Below, in pieces: positions 55,546 to 63,711 of a stretch of 64,000 nucleotides of DNA. Made by a program: the position numbers and the translations under genes. The stretch covers positions 1,674,001 through 1,738,000 of the forward strand of contig NZ_JAATJE010000001.1 in NCBI RefSeq assembly GCF_011927695.1. Reading direction: 5' to 3'. Positions within the stretch are counted from its first letter, which is position 1, and each line of letters opens with the position of its first letter. The notes under the pieces are model-generated. The model searched no databases. It was not told where the DNA came from and was given only the letters and a program-made list of their open reading frames with translations. Origin of the DNA: Sphingomonas jejuensis. GTDB taxonomy: Bacteria; Pseudomonadota; Alphaproteobacteria; Sphingomonadales; Sphingomonadaceae.

Positions 55546-56082
55546 ATGCGTTCAAAGATCCTGCCCGCGCTTGTCACCCTGTTCCTGGTCGCCGGCTGCG
55601 TTCGCCCCGACGAGCCCGCCCCCGCACCCACGCCGACGCCGGCGCCCGCACCGGAGCCGGTTCCGGCCCTGCCCCCCTCGCCGCAGGCGGACTGGCGTGA
55701 CCGCCCCTATTCCCCGGGCGACTGGAGCTATGGCCAGGACGGGCGCGGATCGCTCGCGCGGTTCGGCCCGGCCGGTATCGCGCCCGAGTTTGCCGTGCGG
55801 TGCGAGCGTGCCACACGCGCCGTTCGCCTGATGCGCAGCGGCACGGCCGCGCCCGGCGCCGCCATGCGGGTGCAGACGAGCACCGGTGTCCACGCCTACG
55901 CCACGGCCGCAAGCGGCGGCGCCACCCCCGCCTCCGTCGCCGAAGTGCCGGCGCGCGACGCGGGGCTGGATGCGATGACGTTCAGCCGCGGCCGCTTCAT
56001 CGTCACGCTGCCCGGAACGCCGGACCTGATCCTGCCGGCACGGCCGGAAATGGCGCGCGTCGTCGAAGATTGCCGCGCCTGA
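55546..56082 (+). CDS. Hypothetical lipoprotein
   Basis: A 178-residue protein with a signal peptide and lipobox LVAGC at about residue 18, a Pro/Ala spacer, and a mature domain with SPGDWSYGQDGRGSLARFGP, one further cysteine pair (VRCERA and DCRA) and a helical tail. No recognised family; it resembles short sphingomonad envelope lipoproteins. GGAG six bases before the ATG. Overlaps the next gene by 13 bases. Confidence 0.65.
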   Translation: MRSKILPALVTLFLVAGCVRPDEPAPAPTPTPAPAPEPVPALPPSPQADWRDRPYSPGDWSYGQDGRGSLARFGPAGIAPEFAVRCERATRAVRLMRSGTAAPGAAMRVQTSTGVHAYATAASGGATPASVAEVPARDAGLDAMTFSRGRFIVTLPGTPDLILPARPEMARVVEDCRA

Positions 56083-56639
56083 TCCGCCTCGCTCCGCTGG
56101 CCCTGCTGGCGGTCGCCGCGTGCGAGCGTCAGCCGGAGCCGCAGGCGAACTTCTCGCTGGAACCCGCCGCGCCGCCGGCGCCCACCGCGCCGCCCGAGGC
56201 GATCGGCAACACGGACGTCGGGCGTGACGACGTTGCGCTGGAGCGCACGATGATCCCGGAGCTGGACGGGGTCGCGACGAGCCGGGGAACATGGACAAGG
56301 ACGGGATCGCAGACGCGGTTCGTCGGCACCGATGGCGTTGCCCTGACGCTTGCCTGCGACGAGGGCGACATGCTGATCCTGTTCCGGCCCGCCCGCCCGC
56401 CTGCCGAGGCGGAGCAGACATTGACGCTGCTGACCGAGCGGGGCGCGAACCTTTTCACCGCAACACGGCCGGCGTCCGACCCGTCCGTGGTCACCGCACG
56501 GTTCACGGCGCAGCTGCCCTTCTTCCGGGACGCGCTTGGCAGCGGCGGTGACGTAATCGGGGTGGTGCTCGGCACCAGGCGGGCAGTGGCCATCCCGTCC
56601 GACGCCTCGATCGGCGACATCATCCGCGCCTGCCGATAG
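56070..56639 (+). CDS. Hypothetical lipoprotein (TTG start)
   Basis: A 189-residue putative lipoprotein: MPRLIRLAPLALLAVAAC places the lipidated Cys at about 18, followed by a Pro-rich spacer and a mature domain with GTWTRTGSQTRFVGTD, ACDEGDMLILFR and a C-terminal IGDIIRACR. No family recognised. No ATG fits; the TTG at 56070 overlaps the previous lipoprotein by 13 bases, so the pair is co-translated. The C-terminal part resembles the end of its neighbour, hinting at a shared origin. Confidence 0.6.
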   Translation: MPRLIRLAPLALLAVAACERQPEPQANFSLEPAAPPAPTAPPEAIGNTDVGRDDVALERTMIPELDGVATSRGTWTRTGSQTRFVGTDGVALTLACDEGDMLILFRPARPPAEAEQTLTLLTERGANLFTATRPASDPSVVTARFTAQLPFFRDALGSGGDVIGVVLGTRRAVAIPSDASIGDIIRACR

Positions 56640-56671
56640 CGAGCGGGTGAGTATCGTGAAAATCCAATGCA

Positions 56672-56686
56672 GTTCAAGACTTGAAC
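56672..56686. promoter_or_regulatory. Perfect 15-base palindrome (candidate operator)
   Basis: GTTCAAG and CTTGAAC flank a single central base. It lies about 80 bases before the short leader ORF, in the otherwise gene-free stretch 56640-57020. The right arm contains TTGAAC, which could double as a -35 box. A dimeric regulator is a natural candidate but none is identified. Confidence 0.45.
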
Positions 56687-56749
56687 ATGGCTTTGGAATG
56701 AATCACATCTGCGTCGTGCCCGGTGCCGGGCATGCCCTTGCAACAAGCG

Positions 56750-56763
56750 AAAGGAGGTGATCC
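56750..56763 (+). promoter_or_regulatory. Full-length Shine-Dalgarno, complementary to 14 bases of the 16S rRNA 3' end
   Basis: AAAGGAGGTGATCC pairs without a mismatch to the conserved 3' end of 16S rRNA (GGATCACCTCCTTT). The core GGAGG ends seven bases before the ATG of the short ORF at 56765, an ideal spacing. Ordinary genes use four to six of these bases. Confidence 0.8.
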
Positions 56764-56764
56764 G

Positions 56765-56821
56765 ATGTCTCATGGTTCAGCAGAGAGGTCGGTGAAGTCC
56801 GTTCGGGAGCCGCGCGCCTGA
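56765..56821 (+). CDS. 18-codon ORF with an extreme ribosome binding site (leader peptide or small protein)
   Basis: An 18-residue, Arg/Ser/Glu-rich peptide (MSHGSAERSVKSVREPRA) that follows the complete anti-16S sequence. It is too short for a normal gene call. A strong terminator lies about 50 bases downstream, so the unit is a 200-base transcript on its own or an attenuator leader of the siderophore receptor at 57021. The peptide has no codon run that would mark a classic amino-acid attenuator. Confidence 0.5.
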   Translation: MSHGSAERSVKSVREPRA

Positions 56822-56872
56822 CTGGCGCTGCCTGAGGTTTCCGGAGGCGGCACTTCCGGCCGCTGACCATGC

Positions 56873-56920
56873 AAAGGGGCTGTCGAACCCGCACCGCGCG
56901 GTTCGGCAGCCCTTTTCCTT
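56873..56920 (+). terminator. Intrinsic terminator between the leader ORF and the siderophore receptor
   Basis: A 17-base stem (56873-56889 with 56900-56916, two G-U wobbles) around a 10-base loop, followed by TTTT-CC-TTTT. It ends a plus-strand transcript carrying the short ORF. Confidence 0.85.
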
Positions 56921-56963
56921 TTCCGCAGCACGGCGCAAGCGGGCGATCCGTCCCGCCGCGCTA

Positions 56964-56979
56964 TTGCAAATCGTTATCA
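56964..56979. promoter_or_regulatory. Candidate Fur/iron box upstream of the siderophore receptor
   Basis: TTGCAAATCGTTATCA is an AT-rich 16-mer in GC-rich DNA, 41 bases before the receptor ATG. It is a partial inverted repeat with a TTATCA half like Fur boxes. Iron control is expected for this receptor; the site itself is a weak match. Confidence 0.35.
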
Positions 56980-57020
56980 GCTCTGCCATCGGGCACCCGG
57001 GACGACGGACCGGAGTGACC

Positions 57021-59144
57021 ATGAAGACGATGCTGTTCGGAACTGCTGCTCTGGCCATGGCGGTGCCGCTGCACGCCCAGACGGCACAACCGGATGCCGC
57101 GTCATCGCTCCGCACGGTCGAGCGCGAAGGCGAGATCATCGTCACGGCGCGCAATTACGTTCCCGAAGGTGCGGTGTCGGCGAACAAGGCGGACATCCCG
57201 CTGATCCAGACCCCCCAGTCGGTGTCGGTGATCACGCGCGACCAGATCGATCTGTTGAACTTCGTCGATGCCCAGCAGGCCGTGCGCTACACCGCGGGCG
57301 TGTTCGGCGAGAACTACGGCCCGGACGCGCGGTACGACTTCTTCACGGTGCGCGGCTTCACGCCGAAGCAATATATCGACGGCCTCGCGGCGCCGATCTC
57401 CACGTCGATCTACTCGGTCGGTGTCGACCTTTACGGCTTCCAGTCGCTCGACCTGCTGAAAGGGCCGGCATCCACCCTGTACGGCAACACGCCGCCCGGC
57501 GGCATCTTCAACCAGGTCAGCCGGCGCGCCGAAGCCGAGACATCCGGCGAGCTGCGCGTGCAGGGCGGCACCGACAACTTCGCCGAGGTGGCAGGCACCG
57601 TCACGGGCACGGTTGCCAACGGCCTGACCGCACGCTTCACCGGGCTGGTGCGCGACCGCGACCTGGTTGCCGATGCGACCAGCTTCAAGCGGGTCTATGC
57701 CGCGCCGACGGCGACCTGGGCGATCGGCCCCGACACGCAGCTGACCGGACTTGCCTATTACCAATACGACAAGGGCGAGGGCGGAAACGGCGGGTTCCTG
57801 CCTGTTCAGGGCACGCTGCTCCCCAACCCCAATGGCCGCATCGACCATCGTACCAACCTTGGCGACCCGCGCGACGTGTTCGAGCGGCGGCAGTTCTCGG
57901 CTGGTTACGAGTTCAGCCATGCGTTCACCACCGGTGTTACCTTCCGGTCGAACGGCCGGTGGAACCAGTATCGGGAGCGGGTGCCGATCGGCATCTACGC
58001 GACCGGGATCGGTGCCGACCTGCGGACTGTGACGCAGTCGAACTTCTCCTACGCCGAAGACGTCCACAGCTTTGCGGCGGACAACCGGGTGGAGGCGAAC
58101 TTCGCGACCGGGTTCATCGGCCACACGCTGATCGCCGGCGTCGATTATCGCAACGTCGACAATCAGGCGGCGTTCGGCTTCGTCGGCGCGGGAACGGTGG
58201 ACGCCTTCGATCCCGTCTACACGACGCCGCAGGCGGGGATCGTCCCCGGCTATCCGACCGCCTTCAACGACCAGCGGCTGAAGCAGACCGGCATCTATGT
58301 GCAGGAGCAGCTGCGCCTGGGCGACCTGTTCATCACACTCGGCGGCCGGCAGGACTGGATCGAAAGCCGCCGGCCGGAGGTGGATTTCGATCAGGACCGC
58401 TTCACCTGGCGCGCCGGTGTCAACTATGTGACGACAAGCGGCATCGCGCCCTATGTCAGCTACTCGACCTCGTTCGAGCCGGTGCTGGGGACCGACGCGG
58501 CGACCGGCGAGGCCTTCAAGCCGTCCAGCGGCGACCAGTGGGAGACGGGCGTGAAGTTCGACGGCCGGGCGCTGTCACCCGACATCCGCATCTTCGCCAC
58601 CGCCGCGCTCTTTCGCATCGACCAGCGGGACGTTGTGACGACGCAGGCCAGCACCATCCCGGTGTTCGGCACCCAGGTGGGCCGGGTGCGAGTGCAGGGC
58701 GGCGAGCTGGAGGTGGTGGCGCGCATCCGCGACCAGCTGACCGTCAACGGCTCCTACAGCTACAACGACAGCGAGGTGCTGGAGAGCGCGGTGGCCGCCG
58801 AGGTGGGATCGCCACTGCCGACGACGCCGGAGCACAAGGCATCGGCGTTCGTGAACTATGACTTCCAGCGCGGGCCGCTTGCCGGCTTCGGCATCGGGCT
58901 TGGCGGCCGGTACACCAGCAGCAGCGCCGGCAGCCTGCCCGGCCCGTTCAATCCGGTCGTCTATCGGGGCGAGGCCGCCACGCTGATGGACGCGATCCTC
59001 AGCTACGACATTCCCGGCTGGCGCTTTGCGATCAACGGGTCGAACATCCTCGACAACCGTTATGTCGCGCGGTGTTCCCAGCCGGTCGGCTGCTTCTACG
59101 GCGCGCCGCGGCAGGTGCTCGGCACGGTCACGCGGCGCTTCTGA
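57021..59144 (+). CDS. TonB-dependent siderophore receptor
   Basis: A 707-residue outer-membrane receptor of the FhuA/FpvA type. The signal peptide ends at HAQ (about 20), a TonB box lies in EGEIIVTARN, and the plug domain has TPQSVSVITRDQIDLL and YFDFFTVRGFTP-like stretches with GPASTLYGNTPPGG. The 22-strand barrel ends in a terminal Phe (TVTRRF) as required for outer-membrane insertion. It imports ferric siderophores. GGAG six bases before the ATG. The PepSY gene follows after six bases. Confidence 0.9.
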   Translation: MKTMLFGTAALAMAVPLHAQTAQPDAASSLRTVEREGEIIVTARNYVPEGAVSANKADIPLIQTPQSVSVITRDQIDLLNFVDAQQAVRYTAGVFGENYGPDARYDFFTVRGFTPKQYIDGLAAPISTSIYSVGVDLYGFQSLDLLKGPASTLYGNTPPGGIFNQVSRRAEAETSGELRVQGGTDNFAEVAGTVTGTVANGLTARFTGLVRDRDLVADATSFKRVYAAPTATWAIGPDTQLTGLAYYQYDKGEGGNGGFLPVQGTLLPNPNGRIDHRTNLGDPRDVFERRQFSAGYEFSHAFTTGVTFRSNGRWNQYRERVPIGIYATGIGADLRTVTQSNFSYAEDVHSFAADNRVEANFATGFIGHTLIAGVDYRNVDNQAAFGFVGAGTVDAFDPVYTTPQAGIVPGYPTAFNDQRLKQTGIYVQEQLRLGDLFITLGGRQDWIESRRPEVDFDQDRFTWRAGVNYVTTSGIAPYVSYSTSFEPVLGTDAATGEAFKPSSGDQWETGVKFDGRALSPDIRIFATAALFRIDQRDVVTTQASTIPVFGTQVGRVRVQGGELEVVARIRDQLTVNGSYSYNDSEVLESAVAAEVGSPLPTTPEHKASAFVNYDFQRGPLAGFGIGLGGRYTSSSAGSLPGPFNPVVYRGEAATLMDAILSYDIPGWRFAINGSNILDNRYVARCSQPVGCFYGAPRQVLGTVTRRF

Positions 59145-59150
59145 CCCGGC

Positions 59151-60272
59151 ATGCGGCGCGGGACGATCTCGGCATGGGCGGCGGTGCACAGGTGGTCGAG
59201 CCTGCTGTGCACGGCCTTCCTCCTCATGCTGTGCGTCACCGGCCTGCCGCTCATCTTCCATGACGAGATCGACGGCTGGCTGAACCCGCCCGCCCCCCTC
59301 AACCCGGCGGCCGAGGGGCGCCCGCGGCTTGATCTCGACACGCTGCTGGCCCGGGCACTCGCCGACCGGCCGGGCGAGGTGCCGCTCTATATGAGCTTCG
59401 ATACCGACCGGCCGGTGGTGAACGTGACGAGCGGGCCCACGCCCGATGCCGTCGCCACGGACATGCACTTCCAGTCGCTCGACGCGCGCACGGGCGAGGT
59501 GCTGCCGATGGCCGAAGGCGGCGTGATGGACGTGGTGCTGCAGCTTCACACCGACATGATGCTGGGCCTGTCGGGCGAACTGTTCCTGGGCGCGATGGGC
59601 CTGCTCTTCGCGGTGGCCATCATCTCCGGCCTCGTGCTCTACGTGCCCTTCATGCAGCGGTTGGCGTTCGGCACCGTCCGCCATGAGCGTACCGCGCGCG
59701 TGCGCCGCATCGATCGCCACAACCTGCTGGGCGTCGTCACGCTCGCCTGGGCGCTGGTGGTGGGGGTGACCGGCACCATCAACACGCTGGTGCTGCCGAT
59801 CACCACCATGTGGAAGGCCGACCAGCTGGCGGCGATCGCGGCGGGGCCGGCGGGCGGCGCGGTGCCGGTCCGCCAGGGGCTGGTCCAGCCGGCGATGGAC
59901 CGCGCCTTGGCGGCCGCACCCGGCATGACGCCGCAGTTCATCGGCTTTCCGGGCGTGTCCTATTCAAGCGACCGGCACCTGGCGATCTTCCTGCAGGGCG
60001 ACACGCCGATGACGGCGCGGCTCCTTACCCCCGCCTTCGTCGACGCGCGGACCGGGCGGCTGGACGCGGTGCAGCCGATGCCGTGGTACATGCAGGCGCT
60101 GCTGCTCGCCCAGCCGCTCCATTTCGGGGACTATGCCGGGCTGCCCATGAAGATCCTGTGGGCGATCCTCGACCTGATGACGATCGCCGTCTTGTGGACC
60201 GGCCTGCGGCTGTGGATCGGGCGGCGTCGGGCCCCGGCTGGGCATCGCCGGCTGAAGGCGGTGCAGGCATGA
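59151..60272 (+). CDS. PepSY-associated transmembrane protein (siderophore operon)
   Basis: A 373-residue inner-membrane protein with four helices and PepSY-type periplasmic domains (HRWSSLLCTAFLLMLCVTGLP; later HTDMMLGLSGELFLGAMG; HRIDRHNLLG). Such proteins accompany TonB-dependent siderophore receptors and are thought to reduce or release iron in the periplasm. It starts six bases after the receptor stop and overlaps the following small membrane-protein gene by four bases. Confidence 0.87.
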   Translation: MRRGTISAWAAVHRWSSLLCTAFLLMLCVTGLPLIFHDEIDGWLNPPAPLNPAAEGRPRLDLDTLLARALADRPGEVPLYMSFDTDRPVVNVTSGPTPDAVATDMHFQSLDARTGEVLPMAEGGVMDVVLQLHTDMMLGLSGELFLGAMGLLFAVAIISGLVLYVPFMQRLAFGTVRHERTARVRRIDRHNLLGVVTLAWALVVGVTGTINTLVLPITTMWKADQLAAIAAGPAGGAVPVRQGLVQPAMDRALAAAPGMTPQFIGFPGVSYSSDRHLAIFLQGDTPMTARLLTPAFVDARTGRLDAVQPMPWYMQALLLAQPLHFGDYAGLPMKILWAILDLMTIAVLWTGLRLWIGRRRAPAGHRRLKAVQA

Positions 60273-60592
60273 AGCGGCGGGTGCAGCCGCTGCGCCGCAT
60301 CCTGGCGGCGCCCGCGATCATCTGCGCCATCACCATCGGCGGGCTGATGGCCGGCCTGATGGGCGACGGCGGCGCGTGGGACGCACTGGCCGCCGCCAGC
60401 CTGGTGGTGCCGGTGCTGCCGGGGTGCCTCCTGTGGCGGCGCGGTCAGGCGGCGGCGCGGATCGCATCCCCTTCATCGACATCGGGCTCGCTGTCGGCAT
60501 CCACCCCGGTCTCGAGAGCGGCCTCGTCCGCCGCGAGCGCCGCTGCGTCCTCCGCGCCGATACCGAAGCGGGCGGCAACGTCCGGCGCATAG
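60269..60592 (+). CDS. Small membrane protein of the siderophore operon
   Basis: A 107-residue product. Residues 10-55 hold two hydrophobic helices (LRRILAAPAIICAITIGGLM and WDALAAASLVVPVLPGCLL) like the small membrane proteins that end PepSY/receptor operons. The Ser/Ala-rich C-terminal half is antisense to the tail of uvsE over 148 bases and may be an over-extended frame. The ATG overlaps the PepSY stop. No function known. Confidence 0.55.
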   Translation: MKRRVQPLRRILAAPAIICAITIGGLMAGLMGDGGAWDALAAASLVVPVLPGCLLWRRGQAAARIASPSSTSGSLSASTPVSRAASSAASAAASSAPIPKRAATSGA

Positions 60593-61617
60593 CGCAGCAG
60601 GTCCGGGCGCAGCTTCAACAGACTGACGTCCTTCGACTTGCCCTCCATCATCACGTCGAACTCCAGCCCGTGCGCCATCCGCATGAAGGTGGCGAACTCG
60701 AACGGGTTGGTGAAGTCGGCATGGCCCGTCCAGATCGGCGGCCGCAGCACCGTCTTGATGCGGGCGGTGGCCTTCACCGCGGCCTTCAGCGTCTCGCCCG
60801 CCTTCACCTTGCCGCCGGTACCGGCCTTCCGCTGCTTGGCCGTGATCTTCTGCTTCACCTCCCGCATCTCCGTGCGCGGCGAGGAAAAATGGATCTTCGG
60901 TCGCACGCCGGCGGGCCAGGTCGCCAGGAAGCGCTCAAGCGTGTCGCGCATGTCCAGCCCTTCGGGATTGAGGCACCAGAAATGCTGGTAGTCGAAGATC
61001 AGCCGGACGCCCGTGCGCTCATGGATCCACAAGGCGTCCGCGGCGGAGAAGCGGATGTCGTCATTTTCCAGGACGAGCCGCCGCTGGACGTGCGGCGGGC
61101 ACTTCTCCCATCCCTCGATCCAGCGGGCGCGGCTGGCGTCATGGTCGTCGTAGACGCCGCCGACATGCGTCACCATCACAGCCTCGTCGTCGAGCTCCAT
61201 CCGGTCGAGCATTTCCGCCTGGCTCGACAGATCCCAGATGCTCTTGTCGGTGAGCGCCGGGTCGGGTGAGTTCAGCAGCACATATTGCGACGGGTGGAAG
61301 GACAGGCGGATGTCGTTGTCACGCGCCTTCCGGCCGAAAGCCTTCAGCTCGGCATCGCTGTCCGCCACCTGATCATGGAATTGCGGCAGGTCCGGATGGG
61401 TGGCGTAGGGCGCGAGGTCCGACGACAGGCGATACATGTCGAGATCCTCGGCGATGAGGTAGTCGAGGATCTTGTCCACTTCCTCGAGCGAGCATTTGAG
61501 ATGCGGCCCCTTCTGCCAGCGTCGCGTGTCGTTGCTCTTGAACCCCGGACGCCCCATCACCTTGACGGGGAAACCAAGGCGAAGCGGCCGGGCGGTGCTG
61601 ATGCTGGGGTCTGTCAT
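60445..61617 (-). CDS. uvsE: UV damage endonuclease UvsE
   Basis: TIM-barrel endonuclease that nicks 5' to UV photoproducts, an alternative to UvrABC excision. The 390-residue protein carries the family stretches RLGFPVKVMG, LSFHPSQYVLLNSP, HVGGVYDDH, LVLENDD and DYQHFWCLNP, including the metal-binding Glu and His residues. An acidic C-terminal tail of about 50 residues overlaps the convergent small gene. ATG at 61617 preferred over one nine codons upstream. Confidence 0.9.
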   Translation of the reverse strand: MTDPSISTARPLRLGFPVKVMGRPGFKSNDTRRWQKGPHLKCSLEEVDKILDYLIAEDLDMYRLSSDLAPYATHPDLPQFHDQVADSDAELKAFGRKARDNDIRLSFHPSQYVLLNSPDPALTDKSIWDLSSQAEMLDRMELDDEAVMVTHVGGVYDDHDASRARWIEGWEKCPPHVQRRLVLENDDIRFSAADALWIHERTGVRLIFDYQHFWCLNPEGLDMRDTLERFLATWPAGVRPKIHFSSPRTEMREVKQKITAKQRKAGTGGKVKAGETLKAAVKATARIKTVLRPPIWTGHADFTNPFEFATFMRMAHGLEFDVMMEGKSKDVSLLKLRPDLLRYAPDVAARFGIGAEDAAALAADEAALETGVDADSEPDVDEGDAIRAAA

Positions 61618-61848
61618 TTCAGGGGAACGACCGGCGCCGTCCAACGCTCCCCAAGCTTCTGATTCGCAGCGCCGGCGACGGACGCGGCGAGGGAGACGAT
61701 CAACGTCGAAAAAAATTTCGCAACGACGGAACTTTTTCGCGTGACGTGGAACGTGCGTTTGGATTGGAGGCCGAAACGATGGCTGATTTCCGCGGTTAAC
61801 AGCTCAAATGAAGCCGTTTCGGACTGATCCAAGTCGCAGGAACCCGTA

Positions 61849-61877
61849 AGTTATCCTTTACTGCGAGCGAGTTATCC
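61849..61877. repeat. Direct repeat AGTTATCC, 21 bases apart, upstream of the pilus operon
   Basis: Two copies of AGTTATCC begin at 61849 and 61870, so they are two helical turns apart on the same DNA face, 33 bases before the first pilus gene. This is the spacing expected for a tandem regulator site. No regulator is known. Confidence 0.35.
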
Positions 61878-61909
61878 GGAGGTACCGCAACCAAGCAAGG
61901 CCGCTCGAT

Positions 61910-62431
61910 ATGCGTGCTTCCGTCGTCGTCTCCACTCTTCTCTCGACCGTGCTGCTGGCCGCAACCCCGGCGAATGCGAACACGCAGGGAACCATCAATC
62001 TTAGCCTGAACGTCACCAATGCCTGCGTGATCAACGGCGCGAATACCGTGCAGACCAACGCCGGCGTGCTGGGCTCCATCGCCTTTCCGGACCAGGCGGG
62101 CATCTTCGGCGATGTCGACGGCGAGCTGGTCGGTCCGCAGGGCGCGCTGTCGGTGCTCTGCTCGCCCGGCCTGTCGCCCGTCCTCACGATCGGCGCGGGA
62201 CAGCAGGACGGCTCCACCCGCCGCAACCTGCGCGCCAACGGCCGCGACGTCGCCTACCGCCTGTTCTCCGACGCGCAGCGCACCTCCGAGATCGCCATCG
62301 GCGGCGTGATCAACCTGGCGCCGTCGGCCAGTGCGACGAGTGTGCCGATCTTCGCGCGGGTGAACAGCGGCGGTCAGGTGCTCCCGGCGGGCACCTATAC
62401 CGACACCGTCACCGTTACGCTCAGCTGGTAG
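61910..62431 (+). CDS. Spore coat U domain (Csu-type) pilin subunit
   Basis: A 173-residue secreted subunit of a CsuA/B-like chaperone-usher pilus. The signal peptide ends at NAN (about 24); the mature SCPU domain has LSLNVTNACVING, a second Cys (VLCSPGL) for the disulfide, and ends GTYTDTVTVTLSW, the C-terminal beta-strand that donor-strand exchange needs. A 292-base gap before it carries an AT-rich stretch and the AGTTATCC repeat. First gene of the operon. Confidence 0.85.
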   Translation: MRASVVVSTLLSTVLLAATPANANTQGTINLSLNVTNACVINGANTVQTNAGVLGSIAFPDQAGIFGDVDGELVGPQGALSVLCSPGLSPVLTIGAGQQDGSTRRNLRANGRDVAYRLFSDAQRTSEIAIGGVINLAPSASATSVPIFARVNSGGQVLPAGTYTDTVTVTLSW

Positions 62432-62438
62432 CACCGCG

Positions 62439-62960
62439 GTGGTCGCACGGCGCCTGCCTGCCGGCCTTGCGCTTCTGGGCGCAACGCTTGTGCCCGGTAC
62501 GGCGGACGCCGGCGAACGGCGCGCGGCCTTCATCGTCGGCGCGAGCATCGTCAACGGCTGCACCGTTGCCAGCGATGTATCGGGATCATGGGGAGACATC
62601 GCCATGGGCACCGTGCCGGGCATCCCCGGAGCCAGTGCCAGCGGATCGTTGAGCGCCGGCGGCGTCGCGGGACTGAGCATCGAGTGCACGCCCGGCGCGG
62701 ATGTGTCGCTGGCCATTGATCAAGGGCTGAACAGCCAGTCGGGAACGCGTCGCCTTGCTCCGGCGAGCGGAGCGTCCCGCCTTGACTATCGCCTGTTCGT
62801 CGATGGGAGCGCGACGCCGTGGACCACGCAATCGCTCCGCCTCGCCTTTCCGGCGGGCGGGCAGCGCCGCGTGCTGCCGATCCGCGCCGAGACCAGCCTG
62901 CCGACCACCCTGCCGGCGGGCCGATACACCGACACCATCAGGCTGACGCTGAGCTTCTAG
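62439..62960 (+). CDS. Spore coat U domain (Csu-type) pilin subunit 2
   Basis: A second 173-residue SCPU subunit (signal peptide to about residue 24, disulfide cysteines in NGCTV and IECTPG, C-terminal GRYTDTIRLTLSF). It is clearly homologous to the first subunit but diverged. GTG start seven bases after it. Presumably a minor or adaptor pilin. Confidence 0.84.
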   Translation: MVARRLPAGLALLGATLVPGTADAGERRAAFIVGASIVNGCTVASDVSGSWGDIAMGTVPGIPGASASGSLSAGGVAGLSIECTPGADVSLAIDQGLNSQSGTRRLAPASGASRLDYRLFVDGSATPWTTQSLRLAFPAGGQRRVLPIRAETSLPTTLPAGRYTDTIRLTLSF

Positions 62961-62961
62961 G

Positions 62962-63690
62962 ATGATCCGCATGATCTGCTTTCGCCTGATGGTCGCGTTG
63001 GCTGCCCTCGCCTTGCCGGTGCCCGCCCTGGCGGCGTCCGTCGTGATCTGGCCGATCGATCCCCGGATCGAGGCGGGTGAGCGTGCGACGGCCTTGTGGC
63101 TGGAAAACAGCGGCACCGATCCGATCACGCTGCAGGTGCGATCCTTCCTATGGTCCCAGGATGGGGGGGAGGACCGGCTGACCGATCAGGACGAGATCGT
63201 CGCCAGCCCGCCGATGGTGGAGATCGCCCCCGGCGCACGGCAGCTGGTGCGCGTGATCCGGCGAACCGTCGACGGATCGGCGGGCGAGCGCAGCTTCCGC
63301 CTGTTCGTCGACGAAGTGCCCACGGCCTCCCCCGACCTCGCGGCCGGCGCCACGGGCGCGCGGCTGACCGTGCAGATGCGCTATTCCATTCCGCTGTTCA
63401 CCTACTCGCCCGCAAGCCCCGTTGCGGCGCCGGCCGATCCGCTTGTCACGCGGGTGCGGAGCGTCAACGGCGTGCGCACAATCGAGATCACCAACGTGGG
63501 CGCAACCCATGTCCGCCTGACCGACCTGCGCGCGGGTGGATCAGCGGACGGCGCGATGCTGCGCCAGGGGCTGATGGGCTATGTCCTGGCCGGTGCCACC
63601 ATGCGCTGGCCGCTTCCGGCCGATGTCACCGCGCCGGTGTTCACCGTGTCCGTCGACGGTGTGTCTCGCCTGCTCACGCCGTCGGCCTGA
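62962..63690 (+). CDS. Periplasmic pilus chaperone (CsuC-like, PapD superfamily)
   Basis: A 242-residue periplasmic chaperone. After the signal peptide (to about 24) come the PapD-type first domain with VVIWPIDPRIEAGERATALWLEN, the invariant Arg-containing FRLFVDEVP and a second immunoglobulin-like domain. It caps and folds the SCPU subunits. Starts one base after the previous stop. Confidence 0.88.
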   Translation: MIRMICFRLMVALAALALPVPALAASVVIWPIDPRIEAGERATALWLENSGTDPITLQVRSFLWSQDGGEDRLTDQDEIVASPPMVEIAPGARQLVRVIRRTVDGSAGERSFRLFVDEVPTASPDLAAGATGARLTVQMRYSIPLFTYSPASPVAAPADPLVTRVRSVNGVRTIEITNVGATHVRLTDLRAGGSADGAMLRQGLMGYVLAGATMRWPLPADVTAPVFTVSVDGVSRLLTPSA

Positions 63691-63711
63691 GGGCCGGGTG
63701 CTGTCGCCGCC

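Noticed and set aside
53260-56082. Open frame of 940 codons on the plus strand, antisense to hom and the oxygenase
   Set aside because: It is composed of Arg/His/Pro-rich sequence typical of antisense frames in GC-rich DNA. Only its last 178 codons, starting at 55546, look like a real lipoprotein gene.
57021-59144. Siderophore synthesis genes next to the receptor
   Set aside because: None found: the neighbours are a PepSY protein, a small membrane protein and uvsE, so the receptor probably takes up foreign siderophores.
61614-61832. 72-codon minus-strand frame with a hydrophobic stretch upstream of uvsE
   Set aside because: No Shine-Dalgarno or family support, and it overlaps the uvsE start; its hydrophobic segment is not preceded by a proper signal-peptide start.
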